This document shows positions 63,215 to 64,000 of a stretch of 64,000 nucleotides of DNA, one piece after another. This DNA comes from Perkinsus marinus ATCC 50983 (Eukaryota; Perkinsozoa; Perkinsida; Perkinsidae): positions 311,009 through 375,008 of the forward strand of contig NW_003216064.1 in assembly GCF_000006405.1 (NCBI RefSeq), written 5' to 3'. A model generated the notes under the pieces. That model was not told the DNA's origin. It ran no database searches and saw nothing but the letters and a program-made list of their open reading frames with translations. A program made the position numbers and the translations under genes. Each line of letters opens with the position of its first letter. Position 1 is the first letter of the stretch.

Positions 63215-64000
63215 TTACGCGCATAGTTCTTTAATAGCCGCAAGTACACCGAACCCAGAACCTATGATAGAGATAAGCATCAAAACACAAAGAAACAATG
63301 TCGTCGATATCCACTTCGGCGACCCAAATATCTTCTCGCCCTTCATGCTGGAGAGACGTAAGTAGAAAACGGATGGGTATATGTTGTGGATAAGCGAAAA
63401 ACAGATAGAACCAAGGAGATTAATAAGAGCTGAGAAACTGGGGACAAATATTGCTACCAGGACAGTAACAGCAACAAGGCAGCTTCTCAACAACACGGAC
63501 CTAAAAATCTGATTACTCTTGATACCAACCCATTCCTCGAATATTCGACAGGACGGGTTCATCATAACAACATAATGGGTGGCACATACAATGAGGATAC
63601 CAACGATACACGTGGTAGCGACCGCGGAGTTATTTCCCGGTACTGGAGCCATCGCGTTGATGATAGTATCAAAATGCAAGAGCTCTTGTCCCCAACCGAT
63701 ATAGCCTCCCAAGGAAGCTGCTAAGAATAGCAGTATCAAACAGATGAATGCTATCAAGAGCACCTTGGACTGTGCTTCTGGATGCTTCATATCTTGTAAA
63801 ATAGTAGTTGTAGTACTGGTGACCGCATATGAAAACGTCAATGTGGAGAATGTCGTGCCCAGGCCTACTACTGAGATCGGCGCCGCTCGATACGGTACCG
63901 ATGTAGTAGTTTGAACCCGTTCTTGAACGCCAGCAATAACGATCGTTATGAGCACCACAAAGACGGCAGCGACTCCCACAGTTCCGCTGAAATACCCAAC
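63215..64000 (-). CDS. amino-acid transporter, AAAP family (copy 3, truncated by window end)
   Basis: The C-terminal two-thirds of a third paralog; the frame is open to the end of the window, where VGYFSGTVGVAAVFVVLITI matches the VGYxSGTVG block of copies 1 and 2. Landmarks: TSTTTTILQDMKHPEAQSKV, LGGYIGWGQELLHFDTIINA, ATHYVVMMNPSCRIFEEWVG and LLGSICFSLIHNIYPSVFYL, ending in a stop at 63215. It is closer to copy 1 than to copy 2 in the IINAMAP loop (copy 1 VIDAMAP, copy 2 IIDAITE). The N-terminus and TM1 lie beyond the window. No introns in the visible part. Confidence 0.92.
   Translation of the reverse strand, partial: VGYFSGTVGVAAVFVVLITIVIAGVQERVQTTTSVPYRAAPISVVGLGTTFSTLTFSYAVTSTTTTILQDMKHPEAQSKVLLIAFICLILLFLAASLGGYIGWGQELLHFDTIINAMAPVPGNNSAVATTCIVGILIVCATHYVVMMNPSCRIFEEWVGIKSNQIFRSVLLRSCLVAVTVLVAIFVPSFSALINLLGSICFSLIHNIYPSVFYLRLSSMKGEKIFGSPKWISTTLFLCVLMLISIIGSGFGVLAAIKELCA

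Overview
The window looks like nuclear DNA of a protist of the genus Perkinsus (Alveolata, sister to dinoflagellates). The main grounds are a 22-nt sequence matching the dinoflagellate/Perkinsus spliced leader (SL), intron-split genes with many very short GT-AG introns (about 40-60 nt), two secreted subtilisin-like proteases, and flagellar genes in a eukaryotic housekeeping set. Species assignment is inference. Two 100-N assembly gaps are present (43899-43998, 58020-58119).

Layout. 1-1.2 kb: 3' part of a PKA regulatory subunit. 3.2-6.3 kb: coiled-coil protein and subtilisin 1 (minus). 7-13.8 kb: three tandem minus-strand hormone-sensitive-lipase-like alpha/beta hydrolases, two of them only 37 bp apart. 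13.9-19.9 kb: a four-TM protein, the axonemal dynein assembly factor DNAAF3 and a METTL21-like methyltransferase (all minus). 20.8-21.5 kb: a protein made almost wholly of 21 copies of an 11-residue repeat. 22.6-28.5 kb: a complete young Ty3/Gypsy-type LTR retrotransposon. 29.8-31.2 kb: subtilisin 2 (plus). 32.3-38.1 kb (minus): Mrp-type Fe-S ATPase, D-3-phosphoglycerate dehydrogenase, UBC9, uridine kinase. 38.2-43.4 kb (plus): a zinc-ribbon/proline-rich protein and an RS/RD-repeat protein. 44.5-46.5 kb: MAK/RCK-type kinase (minus). 46.9-51.1 kb: ribosomal protein eL21, an acidic zinc-finger protein, an unknown protein. 53.3-56.6 kb: SAP18 and a TMEM62-like membrane phosphoesterase. 56.7-64 kb (minus): three paralogous amino-acid transporters, with a Hedgehog-type Hint autoprocessing-domain gene between the second and third.

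The most unusual object is the retrotransposon. Its two identical 235-bp LTRs each contain a complete SL-like 22-mer, placed after a TATA-like box and 28 nt before an ATG. The 5' LTR ATG begins gag. The 3' LTR ATG reads in frame into the host ORF that the insertion interrupts. The LTR therefore looks like a portable 5' end (promoter, SL, start codon). A 73-bp copy of the LTR tail and primer-site start lies inside gag and shifts the gag/pol frame.

There are no operons in the bacterial sense. Genes are tightly packed and often head-to-tail, which fits a genome that matures mRNAs by SL trans-splicing. DNAAF3 and the MAK-type kinase fit a flagellated zoospore stage. Exon limits were read by eye from frame, splice signals and family conservation, so 5' ends of several multi-exon genes are approximate.
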